From CAVQZA01 sp963724805 (GTDB lineage: Bacteria; Actinomycetota; Thermoleophilia; Gaiellales; Gaiellaceae), in NCBI GenBank assembly GCA_963724805.1, contig CAVRWA010000001.1, forward strand, positions 62,001-126,000: a DNA stretch of 64,000 bases. The letters are read 5' to 3'. The notes under the pieces are model-generated. The model was not told the origin of the DNA. It saw nothing but the letters and a program-made list of their open reading frames with translations, and ran no database searches. The translations under genes were made by a program, and so were the position numbers. Below are positions 43,128-52,623 of this stretch, piece after piece. Numbering within the stretch: position 1 is the stretch's first letter; each line of letters starts with the position of its first letter.

Positions 43128-43975
43128 ACCTGATCGACCTGCACCACCTCGGCCACGAGCGGGTGATCGGCTGCTACCTGCTCGAGACCCCGGACGGGCC
43201 GGCGCTCTTCGACTGCGGCCCTGCGAGTGCGCTGCCCCACCTGAAGGAAGGGCTCGCCGCCGGCGGGCTGGAGGTCGGCGACCTGCGCCACCTGCTGCTC
43301 TCCCACATCCACCTCGACCACGCGGGCGCGGCCGGCGTGCTCGTGCGCGAGAACCCGAAGCTCACCGTCCACGTTTCGGAGGTCGGCGCCCCGCACCTCG
43401 TCGACCCGAGCCGGCTCGAGCGCTCCGCCCGCCGCCTCTACGGCGACGACTTCGACCGCCTCTGGGGCGAGCTCGCGCCGGTCCCCGAGGAGAACGTCGC
43501 CGTGGTGGGCGACCGCGTGCTCGACTTCGACTGCTTCCCCTCCCCCGGCCACGCGAGTCACCACGTCTGTTATCTCCGTGACGAGGTCCTGTACGCAGGT
43601 GACGCTGCCGGGGTGCGGATCCAGCCGGGCACGTTCGTGCTGCTGCCGACGCCCCCACCCGACATCGACCTCGAGGGCTGGCACCGCACGCTCGACGAGA
43701 TCGAGCGGCGCGCACCGGAGCGGATCGCGCTCGTCCACTTCGGTGTCGCCGACGATCCCGTACGGCACATCGCGGAGCTGCGCGCGCGACTCGAGCGCTG
43801 GGGCGGCCTCGTCGGCGACGGCGCCACCGAGGAGGAGTGGACGGCGTCGGTGCTCGCCGAGATCGAAGCGAGCGGAGAGGAGAGCGCCCAGGAGTTCGAG
43901 ATCGCGATGCCGCTCTGGCAGTCCTACGCGGGCCTGAAGCGCTACTGGGACAAGAAGGCCGAGGCGCCGGCGTAG
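43124..43975 (+). CDS. MBL-fold metallohydrolase
   Basis: A 283-residue metallo-beta-lactamase-fold hydrolase. The metal motif HxHxDH is LLSHIHLDHAGAAG near 64; further metal ligands are in FPSPGHASHHV (His) near 140 and VLYAGDAAG (Asp) near 155, and a late His in IALVHFGVADDP. The last 70 residues form helices (RARLERWGGLV and LWQSYAGLKRYWDKKA). The start is TTG 43124, overlapping the upstream stop (TTGA), which keeps the IDLHHLG strand at the N terminus. It might act on a sulfur metabolite; that is inference from position only. Confidence 0.83.
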   Translation: MNLIDLHHLGHERVIGCYLLETPDGPALFDCGPASALPHLKEGLAAGGLEVGDLRHLLLSHIHLDHAGAAGVLVRENPKLTVHVSEVGAPHLVDPSRLERSARRLYGDDFDRLWGELAPVPEENVAVVGDRVLDFDCFPSPGHASHHVCYLRDEVLYAGDAAGVRIQPGTFVLLPTPPPDIDLEGWHRTLDEIERRAPERIALVHFGVADDPVRHIAELRARLERWGGLVGDGATEEEWTASVLAEIEASGEESAQEFEIAMPLWQSYAGLKRYWDKKAEAPA

Positions 43976-44388
43976 TGCCGGAGCTCCCGCTCCCGCCGGA
44001 GCTCGCCGCCTTCCTGGCCCTGCCGAACCCGGCGGTCGTGGGCACCGTGCGCCCGGACGGCTCGCCCCACACCGTGCCGACCTGGTACGACTGGGAGGAC
44101 GGCCGCGTGCTGATGAACCTCGACGCGCGGCGCGTCCGCCTCGAGCACATGCGGAGCGACCCGCGGGTCTCGCTCACCGTTCTCGGCGAGGACTGGTACG
44201 AGCACGTCTCGCTGCTCGGCCGCATCGCAGAGATCTACGACGACACCGATCTCGCCGACATCGACCGCCTCTGCGTCCGCTACCAGGGCCACCGGTTCCG
44301 CACGCGCGACCGCGCCCGGGTGAGCGTGTGGATGGAGCCGGAGCGCTGGCACGGCTGGGGCGAGAGCGGCAACCTCGTGCCGCGGTGA
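43975..44388 (+). CDS. PPOX-class (pyridoxamine phosphate oxidase-like) protein
   Basis: A 137-residue split-beta-barrel flavin or F420-binding protein. LALPNPAVVGTVRPDGSPHTVPTWYDWEDG is the family's first half, MNLDARRVRLEHMRSDPRVSLTVL the second. In this actinobacterial group many members use F420H2 as a reductant. GTG 43975 shares a base with the MBL stop; its own stop overlaps the MFS start by 4 bp. Substrate unknown. Confidence 0.82.
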   Translation: MPELPLPPELAAFLALPNPAVVGTVRPDGSPHTVPTWYDWEDGRVLMNLDARRVRLEHMRSDPRVSLTVLGEDWYEHVSLLGRIAEIYDDTDLADIDRLCVRYQGHRFRTRDRARVSVWMEPERWHGWGESGNLVPR

Positions 44389-45617
44389 GGCTCGAGGGGC
44401 GCCTCGGCCCGCTCGCCGAGGACCAGTTCCGCCTCCTCTTCGCCGGGCGCACGGTTTCGTTCCTCGGCAACGCGATCGCGCCGATCGCGCTCGCCTTCGC
44501 CGTTCTCGACCTGACCGGATCGAAGTCCGACCTCGGCTTCGTGCTGGCGGCGCGCTCCCTGCCGCTCGTGATCTTTCTGCTCGTCGGCGGGATCTGGGCC
44601 GACCGGCTGCCGCGCCATCACGTGATGGTCGCCTCGAACCTCCTCTCCGGCGCGGGCCAGGCCGTGCTCGCGGCGCTGCTCCTGACCGGGTCGGCGCAGC
44701 TCTGGATGCTGATCGTGCTCGCGGCGGCCAACGGGGTCGCGTCGGCGTTCTTCTTCCCCGCCTCGAACGGGATCGTCCCGCAGACCGTGCCCGCGAGGAT
44801 GCTTCAGGCCGCGAACGCGCTGCTGCGCCTCGGTCTGAACGCGACCTCGATCGTCGGTGCAGCCATCGGCGGCGTGCTCGTGGCCGCGACGAGCCCGGGC
44901 GTTGCGATCGCCGCCGATGCGGCCACCTACGGCGCGGGCGCCCTCCTGATCGGACTCATGAGCTTGCCGCGAGGGCTGCGGATGGAAGGAAGCCACTTCC
45001 TCGGCGAGCTCGGGGAGGGCTGGCGCGAGTTCACGTCTCGCACGTGGCTCTGGGCGATCGTGCTGCAGTTCGCGGTCATGAACGCCGCCATCGTCGGCAG
45101 CGAGCAGGTCCTCGGGCCGACGATCGCCAAGCAGTCGCTCGGCGGCCCCGCCGGCTGGGGCCTCGTCCTTACCTCGCAGGCGGCCGGGCTCGTGCTCGGC
45201 GGGCTGCTGCAGCTCCGCCTGCGGCCGCGGCGGCTGCTCCTCGTCGCGACCCTCGGCATGCTCCTCGAGACGCTCGTGATGCTGGCTCTTGCGGTGCCGC
45301 TCACGCTCCCGGCCGTCTGCGTCTGCGCCGCCCTCGCGGGGATCGGGATCGAGACCTTCGGGGTCAACTGGGACACCGCGATGCAGCAGGAGATACCCGG
45401 CGAGAAGCTCTCGCGCGTCTACTCCTACGATGCCGTCGGCTCGTATGTCCTGATCCCGGTCGGGCTGGCGCTCGCGGGGCCGATCGCCGATGCGATCGGG
45501 ACGAGCACGACGCTCTACGCGGTCGCCGTGCTCAACGTGGGTGCGGCGCTCGCCGTGCTCAGCGTGCGCGACGTGCGCACACTCCGCCGCCTTCAGCCCG
45601 CGATCACGACCTCGTAG
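44385..45617 (+). CDS. MFS exporter
   Basis: A 410-residue major facilitator with 12 likely helices of the MFS_3/enterobactin-exporter-like type. FRLLFAGRTVSFLGNAIAPIALAFAV opens the protein and the conserved loop 2-3 motif is present as GGIWADRLPRHHVM. NRNYI-like substrate motifs are absent, so a generic drug or metabolite exporter is the safest call. It ends a chain of overlapping genes from 41994. Its last 25 bp overlap the convergent GT4 gene. Confidence 0.85.
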   Translation: MRLEGRLGPLAEDQFRLLFAGRTVSFLGNAIAPIALAFAVLDLTGSKSDLGFVLAARSLPLVIFLLVGGIWADRLPRHHVMVASNLLSGAGQAVLAALLLTGSAQLWMLIVLAAANGVASAFFFPASNGIVPQTVPARMLQAANALLRLGLNATSIVGAAIGGVLVAATSPGVAIAADAATYGAGALLIGLMSLPRGLRMEGSHFLGELGEGWREFTSRTWLWAIVLQFAVMNAAIVGSEQVLGPTIAKQSLGGPAGWGLVLTSQAAGLVLGGLLQLRLRPRRLLLVATLGMLLETLVMLALAVPLTLPAVCVCAALAGIGIETFGVNWDTAMQQEIPGEKLSRVYSYDAVGSYVLIPVGLALAGPIADAIGTSTTLYAVAVLNVGAALAVLSVRDVRTLRRLQPAITTS

Positions 45618-46618
45618 GCGGCCAGGTAGTCCTCGACCATGCGCTCGGGGGAGAAGCGCTCGCTCGCGTGGCGGCGCAGCTCCAGCGGGTCCAGCGCATC
45701 TGCCCGTTCGAGCGCCGCGGGCATCTCCTGCCAGTCGTCGACGATGATCCCGCTGACACCGTCCTCGATCACCTCGGGCACCGCACCCCAATGCGTCGCA
45801 ATGCAGGGCGTGCCGCAGGCCATCGACTCGATCATCACCAGGCCGAACGGCTCCTCCCACTTGATCGGAAAAAGCGTCGCGCGCGCGTTCTGCAGCAGCT
45901 CGACCTTCTCGCCGTGCGTGACCTCGCCGAGATACTCGATCGAGTCGGAGAGGTGCGGGCGGATGTACTCGTCGAAGTAGGCCCGCTCGGCAGGCTCGCG
46001 GTTCTTGCCGGCGATCGTCAGCGGCAGCCCCGTCTCGAGCGCGACCGCGACGGCGCGATGGCAGCCCTTGTCGGCGCTCATCCTGCCGAGGAACAGCAGG
46101 TAGTCGCCGCGATGCGGATGGCACGGGTAGAGCTCGAGATCGAGGGCATTCGGGCAGTTGGCGATCCAGTTCAGGTCGGGCCGCGGCTTGCGTTGGTTCA
46201 TCGAGATCGAGATCAGGCCCACGTTTGGAGCGAACTTGCCGAGCTCCGCGTACAGCTCGCCCGGCGGGTCGTCGAGCGGACCGTGGATCGTATGGATCAC
46301 GGGCGTCGCGACGGCCTGGCCGAGCGCGGCGGCCGGCGGGCCCGAGTGGTCGTTGATCACGTCGAACTCCGCGGCGCGGACATAGCAGGCGAGCGCATGA
46401 CGCAGCTCCCAGAAGGAGAGCCCGATGTGGTGGCTCGGCGCCTCCTTGAACACGGAGACGAGCTCGGCCTTCGTGTGCGAGTCGCCCGAGGCGACGAGCG
46501 TCACCTCGTGCCCCGCGTCGACGAGCCCGTCGGCGAGCAGAGAGACGATCCATTCCGTGCCGCCGTATCCCGTCGGCGGGACCGGGAACCAGACCGGTGC
46601 GAGCACGGCGATCTTCAT
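45593..46618 (-). CDS. GT4-family glycosyltransferase
   Basis: A 341-residue GT-B fold glycosyltransferase. The N-terminal domain begins KIAVLAPVWFPVPPTGYGGTEWIVS (with the acceptor-side GG loop), and the donor domain has LFLGRMSADKGCHRAV near 190 and the EX7E motif EEPFGLVMIESMACGTPCIA near 265, which binds the nucleotide-sugar. The ATG overlaps the debranching gene stop by 4 bp (ATGA), so it is translated with it. A role in making a glucan or glucoside linked to the debranching enzyme is plausible. Confidence 0.88.
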   Translation of the reverse strand: MKIAVLAPVWFPVPPTGYGGTEWIVSLLADGLVDAGHEVTLVASGDSHTKAELVSVFKEAPSHHIGLSFWELRHALACYVRAAEFDVINDHSGPPAAALGQAVATPVIHTIHGPLDDPPGELYAELGKFAPNVGLISISMNQRKPRPDLNWIANCPNALDLELYPCHPHRGDYLLFLGRMSADKGCHRAVAVALETGLPLTIAGKNREPAERAYFDEYIRPHLSDSIEYLGEVTHGEKVELLQNARATLFPIKWEEPFGLVMIESMACGTPCIATHWGAVPEVIEDGVSGIIVDDWQEMPAALERADALDPLELRRHASERFSPERMVEDYLAAYEVVIAG

Positions 46619-48681
46619 GCCTCCTCAACCCTAACGTGCCCGTCCTCGAGATGGACGTCCCAGACCTGGTCGAACGCACGCACGCCGGAGAGCCGCACCG
46701 AGCCCGCCCAGCTCGGCACCTCGGGCGGCGCGATCGTGTCGAGTCGGTGGTTGCGCTGGTCCGGCGAGAGGCCGAGCAGGAGCTGGAGAAGCAGCACGGG
46801 AGCGCCCGCCGCCCACGCCTGGGGCCGTGCGGCCGTCGGATAGGCGATCGGGAAGCCGGTCTCGGAGCGGTGCAGGCCCGCGAACACCTCCGGCAGCTGG
46901 TAGCCGAAATGGTGCGCAGCGGCGATCGTGACGCGGATGATCCGATGCGCCTCGGGCCAGCGGCCGTAGCGGGCCAGCCCCGCCGCGATCAGGGAGTTGT
47001 CGTGCGGCCAGACGGTGCCGTTGTGGTAGCTGAGCGGGTTGTACGCAGCGTCGGCGGCCGACATCGTCCGCACGCCCCAGCCCGACCAGAGGTCGTCGCC
47101 CATCAGCCGGTCGACGACCGCGTCCACCCGCTCGTCGGGGACGATCCCCGACCAGAGCAGGTGGCCCATGTTCGAGCACATCGAGTCGACCTGTCGCTTG
47201 TCGCCGTCGAGTGCGAGCGCGTAGTAGCCGCCGCGCTCGTCCACCCAGTACGCGTCGTCGAAGCGCTGCTTCAGTTCCGCCGCCTCCCGCTCGAGCCGGT
47301 CCGCGAGCGCGGAGTCGCGCCACACCTTCCGCGCCAGCTCGGCGGTACGAAGCTTCGCGTCGTAGACGTAGCCCTGCACTTCGCTCGGTGCGATCGGCGT
47401 ATGGGCGAGCCGCCCGTCGGCGTAGCGCTGCGAATCGCCCGAGTCCTTCCAGGACTGGTTCTCGAGACCGCGCGGGGTGCGCCGCTGGTACTCGACGAAG
47501 CCGTCGCCGTCGCGGTCGCCGTAGCGGTCGATCCACTCCAGCACGCGCAGCGCCGGCTCCTTGAGCTCGCGCACGAGCGGCGTGTCGTCGGTCCAGCGCC
47601 AGACCTCGGAGAGGAGGACGAGGTAGAGAGGCGTCGCGTCCACCGAGCCGTAGTAACGGGCGAACCACTTCTCCGCCGCCTTGCCGTGGCGTACCTCGTG
47701 CACGATCTTCCCCGGCTCGGCGTCGATCGAGTCGTCGTCGTCGCGCGACTGGAGGTCGGCGAGCACGCCCAGCGCGCCGCGCGCGAGCTCGGGCCCGAAG
47801 AGCAGCGTCTGGAGCGACGTGATCAGCGTGTCGCGGCCGAACACGGTCATGAACCACGGCATCCCGGCCGCGGGCAGCAGGCCGATGCCCGCGCGCCCGT
47901 CGCCGCGCATCCGCAGCGAGGCGAGGTCGGCGACCGACTGGCCGAAGGAGCGGTGGAGCGACTCCCAGCTCGCCCGAAGCTGCGGCACGCGCAGCTCCCA
48001 GGCCGCCAGCGACTCGGAGACGTGGCTCCGCTCCTCGCCGAAGCGCCGCTCGGCGAGGTGGGGCACGATCTCGTCGCCGTCCATCGAGACCACGACGTCG
48101 AGGCGGACGTCCCACGACTCGCGCGGGCCGAGCAGGATCCGGTACCGGACGAAGTTGCCCTCGACCTCGCCCGGCCGCGAGAGGATCACCTGCGTCATGT
48201 CGCTGCCGCCGTTGTCCCGGAAGACGAACTGATTCGCCTTCGCGTCGAAGCGCGGCTCGACGAGCGCGGGCAACGGCGGCGCGTTCAGCGGATCGCCGAG
48301 CGCGAAGTCGTGCTCCTTCACCGACAGGATGTCGGCGAAGTCCGTGCCGAGCTCGAGCCCGAGCTCGAACGAGACCGACTCCATCCCCTCGTTGCGCACG
48401 ACGATCTTGTCCTGCATCCCGTCGCCGACGAAGCGCTCGCGCTTGATCGAGAGCACGTCCTGCGGCAGGTTGCCGGCGAGCGGGTTGCGGAGGAAGAACG
48501 CGGCAGAGAAGTACTCCCCGTGGCCCGACGAGAGCAGGAGCGGCGTGGCGCCGTTGATGGTGAGGAAGAGGCGCGAGAGAAAGCGCGTGTCGAGCGCGAA
48601 CAGGCCGCCCGTCATCGCGCCGAGATCGCCGCGGTCGTCGCAGATGCAGAACGTCGAGCCTTCGAGGATCGTCAGCGCCAT
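46615..48681 (-). CDS. Amylo-alpha-1,6-glucosidase (glycogen debranching-type), copy 2
   Basis: A 688-residue paralogue of the enzyme at 18396. GDE_N_bis domain first (LTILEGSTFCICDDRGDLG then GGLFALDTRFLSRLF), barrel after about residue 250: AAGMPWFMTVFGRDTLI, ENQSWKDSGDSQRYADG, EVQGYVYDAKLRTAE, and YHNGTVWPHDNSLIA. All motifs seen in copy 1 are kept. ATG 48681 shares a base with the SDR stop; its stop overlaps the GT4 start. So this copy belongs to an SDR-GDE-GT4 operon, a setting unlike that of copy 1. Confidence 0.86.
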   Translation of the reverse strand: MALTILEGSTFCICDDRGDLGAMTGGLFALDTRFLSRLFLTINGATPLLLSSGHGEYFSAAFFLRNPLAGNLPQDVLSIKRERFVGDGMQDKIVVRNEGMESVSFELGLELGTDFADILSVKEHDFALGDPLNAPPLPALVEPRFDAKANQFVFRDNGGSDMTQVILSRPGEVEGNFVRYRILLGPRESWDVRLDVVVSMDGDEIVPHLAERRFGEERSHVSESLAAWELRVPQLRASWESLHRSFGQSVADLASLRMRGDGRAGIGLLPAAGMPWFMTVFGRDTLITSLQTLLFGPELARGALGVLADLQSRDDDDSIDAEPGKIVHEVRHGKAAEKWFARYYGSVDATPLYLVLLSEVWRWTDDTPLVRELKEPALRVLEWIDRYGDRDGDGFVEYQRRTPRGLENQSWKDSGDSQRYADGRLAHTPIAPSEVQGYVYDAKLRTAELARKVWRDSALADRLEREAAELKQRFDDAYWVDERGGYYALALDGDKRQVDSMCSNMGHLLWSGIVPDERVDAVVDRLMGDDLWSGWGVRTMSAADAAYNPLSYHNGTVWPHDNSLIAAGLARYGRWPEAHRIIRVTIAAAHHFGYQLPEVFAGLHRSETGFPIAYPTAARPQAWAAGAPVLLLQLLLGLSPDQRNHRLDTIAPPEVPSWAGSVRLSGVRAFDQVWDVHLEDGHVRVEEA

Positions 48682-49412
48682 CAGGTGCTGCGGTGGAACC
48701 TTGCTCCGCTCGACTGCGCGAGCGCCTTGACGACGAGCTCGTCGATGTTCACGTGCAGCGGGCGGGTGAGGACGAAGAGGATGCACTCCGCGACGTCGTC
48801 GGCGGTGAGCGGCGTGATGCCCTCGTAGACGGACTTCGCGGTCTCCTCGTTGCCCTTGAAGCGGACGATCGAGAACTCGGTCTCGGCCGCGCCCGGGTCG
48901 ACGGTGGTGATGCGGATCGGACGGCCGAGCAGGTCCTCGCGCAGCGCGTAGGTGTAGCCGCGCACCGCGAACTTCGAGGCGACGTAGCCGGAGCCGTTCG
49001 GATACGCGGCGCGGCCGGCAATCGAGCCGAGGTTGACGATGTGGCCGCCGTCGCGGATGTGCGGGAGGCAGAGGCGGGTCATCCGCATCAGGCCGAGCAC
49101 GTTCGTCTCGAACATCACACGCTCGTCCTCCTCCGTCGCCTCGTCGGCGGGGACGCGCCCTAGCGCCAGGCCCGCCGAGTTGACGAGGATGTCGATCCCG
49201 CCGAGGTCGTGCACGGCGCGAACGACGAAGGCGGCGCAGCTCTCCGGGTCGGTGACGTCGAGCGGGAGCGCGATCTCGGTCTCGAGCCGCTCGACGCGCC
49301 GTGCACCGCCGGCCACGCGGACGCCGGCCTCCGCGAGCATCCGCGCAGTGGCTGCGCCGAACCCGCTCGAGGCGCCGGTGACGATCGCCGTCCTGCCTGC
49401 CAGAGTGGTCAT
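48681..49412 (-). CDS. Short-chain dehydrogenase/reductase
   Basis: A 243-residue classical SDR. Cofactor motif TGASSGFGAATARMLAE at the N terminus, NSAG near 80, catalytic Ser in LGSIAGR and YxxxK in SGYVASKFAV near 145. GARRVERL after the second strand (Arg) suggests NADP(H). It resembles the YdfG/serine-dehydrogenase-like group, which acts on hydroxy acids, though substrate is uncertain. ATG 49412; promoter in the 83-bp gap before the CDF gene. Confidence 0.87.
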   Translation of the reverse strand: MTTLAGRTAIVTGASSGFGAATARMLAEAGVRVAGGARRVERLETEIALPLDVTDPESCAAFVVRAVHDLGGIDILVNSAGLALGRVPADEATEEDERVMFETNVLGLMRMTRLCLPHIRDGGHIVNLGSIAGRAAYPNGSGYVASKFAVRGYTYALREDLLGRPIRITTVDPGAAETEFSIVRFKGNEETAKSVYEGITPLTADDVAECILFVLTRPLHVNIDELVVKALAQSSGARFHRST

Positions 49413-49495
49413 CGGCGCTGCACTTTAGATGGTTGACGCCACACCTGCGCACATCTGGCTGGTGACCCAGACGCACCCGGGCATGGCATCACCGT

Positions 49496-50419
49496 CTAGT
49501 CGAGCGGGGCCACCCTGCGAACGGCGACTCCGAGCTCGACGAGCGAGCGGTGGTCGACCTGGAGCGTGGTGTGGAGGAGCCCGAACCGGTCCGCGAGCAT
49601 CTGCTCGAGCTCGCGGCGCAGCGCGTGGCAGTCCGCGTCGGTCTCGACGAGGACGTGGGCCGACAGCGCGGGGAACCCGCTGGTCACGGTCCAGACGTGG
49701 AGATCGTGCACCTCGACGACGCCCGGCTCGGCCACGAGCGCGCGTCCGACGACCTCCGGATCGATCCCCGCCGGCGCGCGTTCGAGGAAGACCTCGGTCG
49801 AGGCGCGCACGAGGAGCCAGCCCGACCAGAGCATCAGCGCGGCCACTCCGATGCTCGCGAGCGGGTCGAAGCGATCCCAGCCGAAGAGCAGGATCAGCGC
49901 ACCGGCGAGGGCGGTGCCGGCGAACGCTGCGAGATCGGTCGCGACGTGGAGGAAAGCGGCGCGCACGTTCATGCTCTCGCGGCTGCCGCTGCGGAGCACC
50001 GCCGCGGCGGCGAGATTGACGGCGACGCCGCCGAGCGCGACTACGAGCACGATACCGCCGCGCACCGCGGTCGGCGTGATCAGCCGCAGCACCGCTTCAA
50101 CGAGGATCCAGATCGCAACGAGGCCGAGCAGGATCCCGTTCACCAGCGCGGCGAGCACCTCGACGCGGCGGAAGCCGAAGGTCCAGACGCCCCCGGCGGG
50201 CCGCCGGGCGAGCGATGCCGCGACGAGGGCGAAGCCGAGCGCGAAGGCGTCGGTGAGCATGTGGCCGGCGTCGGCGAGCAGCGCGAGCGAGGACGCGACG
50301 AGGCCGAACGCGACCTCGGCCGCCATCAGCCCGAGGATCAGCGCGAGCGCGATCGCGAGCGCACGGCGGTCCGAGCGAAGCCGCTCGTCGAGGGCGTGAT
50401 CGTGGCCGTGGTGGTGCAT
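49496..50419 (-). CDS. Cation diffusion facilitator (CzcD/ZitB-like) metal exporter
   Basis: A 307-residue CDF exporter, likely for Zn2+ with related metals. The N terminus is His-rich (MHHHGHDH), six helices follow, and the transport site residues appear as LLADAGHMLTDA (helix 2, His and Asp) and FLHVATDLAAF (helix 5). The C-terminal cytoplasmic ferredoxin-like domain has VHDLHVWTVTSGFPALSAHV. ATG 50419 lies 5 bp after the M48 gene stop, so the two are cotranscribed on the minus strand. Confidence 0.9.
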   Translation of the reverse strand: MHHHGHDHALDERLRSDRRALAIALALILGLMAAEVAFGLVASSLALLADAGHMLTDAFALGFALVAASLARRPAGGVWTFGFRRVEVLAALVNGILLGLVAIWILVEAVLRLITPTAVRGGIVLVVALGGVAVNLAAAAVLRSGSRESMNVRAAFLHVATDLAAFAGTALAGALILLFGWDRFDPLASIGVAALMLWSGWLLVRASTEVFLERAPAGIDPEVVGRALVAEPGVVEVHDLHVWTVTSGFPALSAHVLVETDADCHALRRELEQMLADRFGLLHTTLQVDHRSLVELGVAVRRVAPLD

Positions 50420-50424
50420 CTCTC

Positions 50425-51492
50425 CTAGCCTAACCAGGCGGCTGCGGCTGCGATCCGCTCGGGCGGGGTCGGGTGGGAGAAGAGAATCGCGTAGACCAGC
50501 CGCGGCGGGTCGAGGTCGGCCAGGTTCGCGAGGGCGAGATCGTGATGAACGTCGACGAAGGCCTCGAAGTCGTCCGTCGCGTCGAGCGAGAAGCGGTCGG
50601 CCTGGCGCTCCCAGTGCCGCGAGAGCAGCGCCTCGAAGGGAAGCGCGACGAGCTCGAGCAGCGCGACTACGAGCATCACCCGGGGCACGACCGCCGGATC
50701 GGCCATGTCGGTGCCGAGGACGGCCCAGATCACCAGCACGCCGAGGACGGCGCCCGCAACAGCGAGCGCGGTCGCCTTCACGATGTGGCCGTAGCGGCGG
50801 TGACCCAGCTCGTGCGCGACGATCAGCCTCAGACCGCGCAGCTTGCCCCGCTCGAGCAGCGTGTCGAAGAGGACGAGGCGCCGCGTGCGGCCGAGCCCCG
50901 AGACGTACGCGTTCACCTTGGTCGTGCGACGGCTCGCGTCGGCGACGAGCACCTCCCGGATCGGCACGCCCACCCGCTCGGCGAGCGCCTGGAGGTCGGC
51001 GGCAAGCTCACGGTCGGGGAGCGGCTCGAACGTGTTGAAGACCGGCTCGAGCACGACCGGCGCAACGAAGCTCATCACCAGCACGAGCAGCGCGGCGGCG
51101 ACCGCAGCCGGCACCACCCACCAATCCGGGAACGCGCGCGCGAGCCCGACGAGCCCCAGCATGGCGATCGCCGCGAGCACTGCCGCGATCGCGAGACCCT
51201 TCAGCCGGTCGAGCGCCCAGGCACCGCGGGTCTCGGTCGAGAAGCCGTAGCGCCGCTCGCGCAGAAAGCCACGCCAGTAACCGAGCGGCGTCCTCACGAG
51301 CGAGCCGACGGCGACGACGAGCACGGTCAGCAGCAGCGTCGCGGTCGACCACGGCCCCCAGACCGGTGTCCACACGAACGAGAAGAAACAGAGCACGCCG
51401 AGCGAGAGCGCGAGATCGAGCGGCAGCGTGAGGTATAGCGGGCGGTGGTAGCCACGGGCGCGCTCGACCTCCTCCGCTGTGAAGGTGGTCAC
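50425..51492 (-). CDS. M48-family membrane metalloprotease (CAAX protease 1/Ste24-like)
   Basis: A 355-residue zinc protease. The N-terminal M48_N region has several helices (about 20-190) with FVAPVVLEPVFNTFEPLPDREL typical of the Ste24 type. The zinc motif HExxH is AHELGHRRYGH near 235, and the third ligand Glu is in HWERQADRFSLD near 290. GTG 51492 is used; it is close to the first charged helix. Proteins of this type clear damaged membrane proteins; no CAAX processing is expected in bacteria. Confidence 0.88.
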   Translation of the reverse strand: MTTFTAEEVERARGYHRPLYLTLPLDLALSLGVLCFFSFVWTPVWGPWSTATLLLTVLVVAVGSLVRTPLGYWRGFLRERRYGFSTETRGAWALDRLKGLAIAAVLAAIAMLGLVGLARAFPDWWVVPAAVAAALLVLVMSFVAPVVLEPVFNTFEPLPDRELAADLQALAERVGVPIREVLVADASRRTTKVNAYVSGLGRTRRLVLFDTLLERGKLRGLRLIVAHELGHRRYGHIVKATALAVAGAVLGVLVIWAVLGTDMADPAVVPRVMLVVALLELVALPFEALLSRHWERQADRFSLDATDDFEAFVDVHHDLALANLADLDPPRLVYAILFSHPTPPERIAAAAAWLG

Positions 51493-51537
51493 CCGAACAA
51501 ATGTAGTACCGATTGAGGAGTACCCTTCCGGAAGCCC

Positions 51538-52128
51538 ATGGAGGGGAGCACCAACCCGACGCCCTGGCAGCGGGTCAGGTCGTTCTTCACCGGCCTGACC
51601 GGATTCATCACGGCAACCGCCGCCCTGATCGTTGCCGTGGTCGGTGCCCTGACCGCGCTCGGCGTGATCGGCGGCGGAGGCTCGGGTGGCTCGACGGCCC
51701 AGTCCGCAGTGGTCACGACGCAGTCCAGGAGCTGGGCGGCTCAGGCGAACGAGATCTGCGCCCGCGCGAACGACACCGTCGCCGCCCTCCCGCAGCCGAA
51801 GAAGGGGATCAGCATGGAGGACGCGGCAGCCCTCGTGAAGGGCTCGACCTCGATCGGGCACCGGATGGTGCGCGACCTCACGGCGCTCACCCCTCCGCCG
51901 GGGAAAGAAGAGGAAGTTGCGAGGTTTCTCCGCCTGGGAGTCGAGGTGAACAACAACCTCGAAGAGTTCGTAGCCGACCTCACCCTCGGCGATGTCGCGG
52001 CGCTCCAGACGCGGGCGGCCAGGCTACAGCGCGTGAACAAGGAGTTCAACGACGCGGCGACCGCACTCGGCGCGACGACCTGCGCCGAAGGAGGCTCCGT
52101 CTCGGACTTCCCCTTCGGCGCCGGTTAG
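51538..52128 (+). CDS. Hypothetical single-pass membrane protein
   Basis: A 196-residue protein with a short cytoplasmic N terminus, one membrane helix (about 22-45, ITATAALIVAVVGALTALGVIG), a Gly/Ser linker and a helical outer domain with two Cys (EICARAND and ATTCAEGG) that could pair. It contains LTALTPPPGKEEEVARFL, a pattern common in small actinobacterial secreted proteins of unknown role. ATG 51538 follows a 45-bp divergent gap from the M48 gene. Confidence 0.65.
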   Translation: MEGSTNPTPWQRVRSFFTGLTGFITATAALIVAVVGALTALGVIGGGGSGGSTAQSAVVTTQSRSWAAQANEICARANDTVAALPQPKKGISMEDAAALVKGSTSIGHRMVRDLTALTPPPGKEEEVARFLRLGVEVNNNLEEFVADLTLGDVAALQTRAARLQRVNKEFNDAATALGATTCAEGGSVSDFPFGAG

Positions 52129-52131
52129 CGC

Positions 52132-52347
52132 TCAGACCAGAATCCGCGCCGCCGTGTCGGCCGGGCAGCCGCGGGCGAGGAGATCGGTCGCGAGATGCAG
52201 GTCGACGTCGGGGCTCAGCGCGAGCAGGACTGCGTCCTGGAAGCCGAAGCCGGCACGCCGCAGTTCACCGAGGCGCCAGCGCAGGACCCGGTCGTTCTCG
52301 GTCTCTGCCGTGTCTTCGGTGTCGATCAGGGCGGTCGCTGTGCTCAT
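52132..52347 (-). CDS. Small hypothetical protein
   Basis: A 71-residue acidic helical protein (NDRVLRWRLGELRRAGFGF then AVLLALSPDVDLHLATDLLARG). Similar short proteins recur in Thermoleophilia-like genomes but I know no function. The start is ATG 52347 with AAGGAG nine bases upstream; an upstream in-frame start would add a low-complexity Arg/Ser tail and is rejected. It ends 3 bp from the convergent membrane protein gene. Confidence 0.65.
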   Translation of the reverse strand: MSTATALIDTEDTAETENDRVLRWRLGELRRAGFGFQDAVLLALSPDVDLHLATDLLARGCPADTAARILV

Positions 52348-52623
52348 GGTGACTCTCCTTGGCCGGAAGGAGAGCCGGCCCGCCGCCCGGGGCCGACTCA
52401 AGAGTTCTGAGGTCGATCCCCGCCGCATCGGGGCCGACCCCCTGCCTGTCGCCTGCTCACGCCGCATCTGAGCAGGCGAGACGAGTTCTACGCCCCATGA
52501 CGAACTGCACGAATCACCCTTCGGGTGGTTCATTCGGTTACTTCACTTTTCCCCCACAAAGGGCATGACACGCGAGAGTCTTCCGATCACGGTGAGTCCT
52601 GCGTGGAGGCCGCAGCCACGCAA

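Noticed and set aside
46597..48828. 743-codon plus-strand frame opposite the second debranching enzyme
   Set aside because: Arg/Val-rich shadow of a confidently identified gene.
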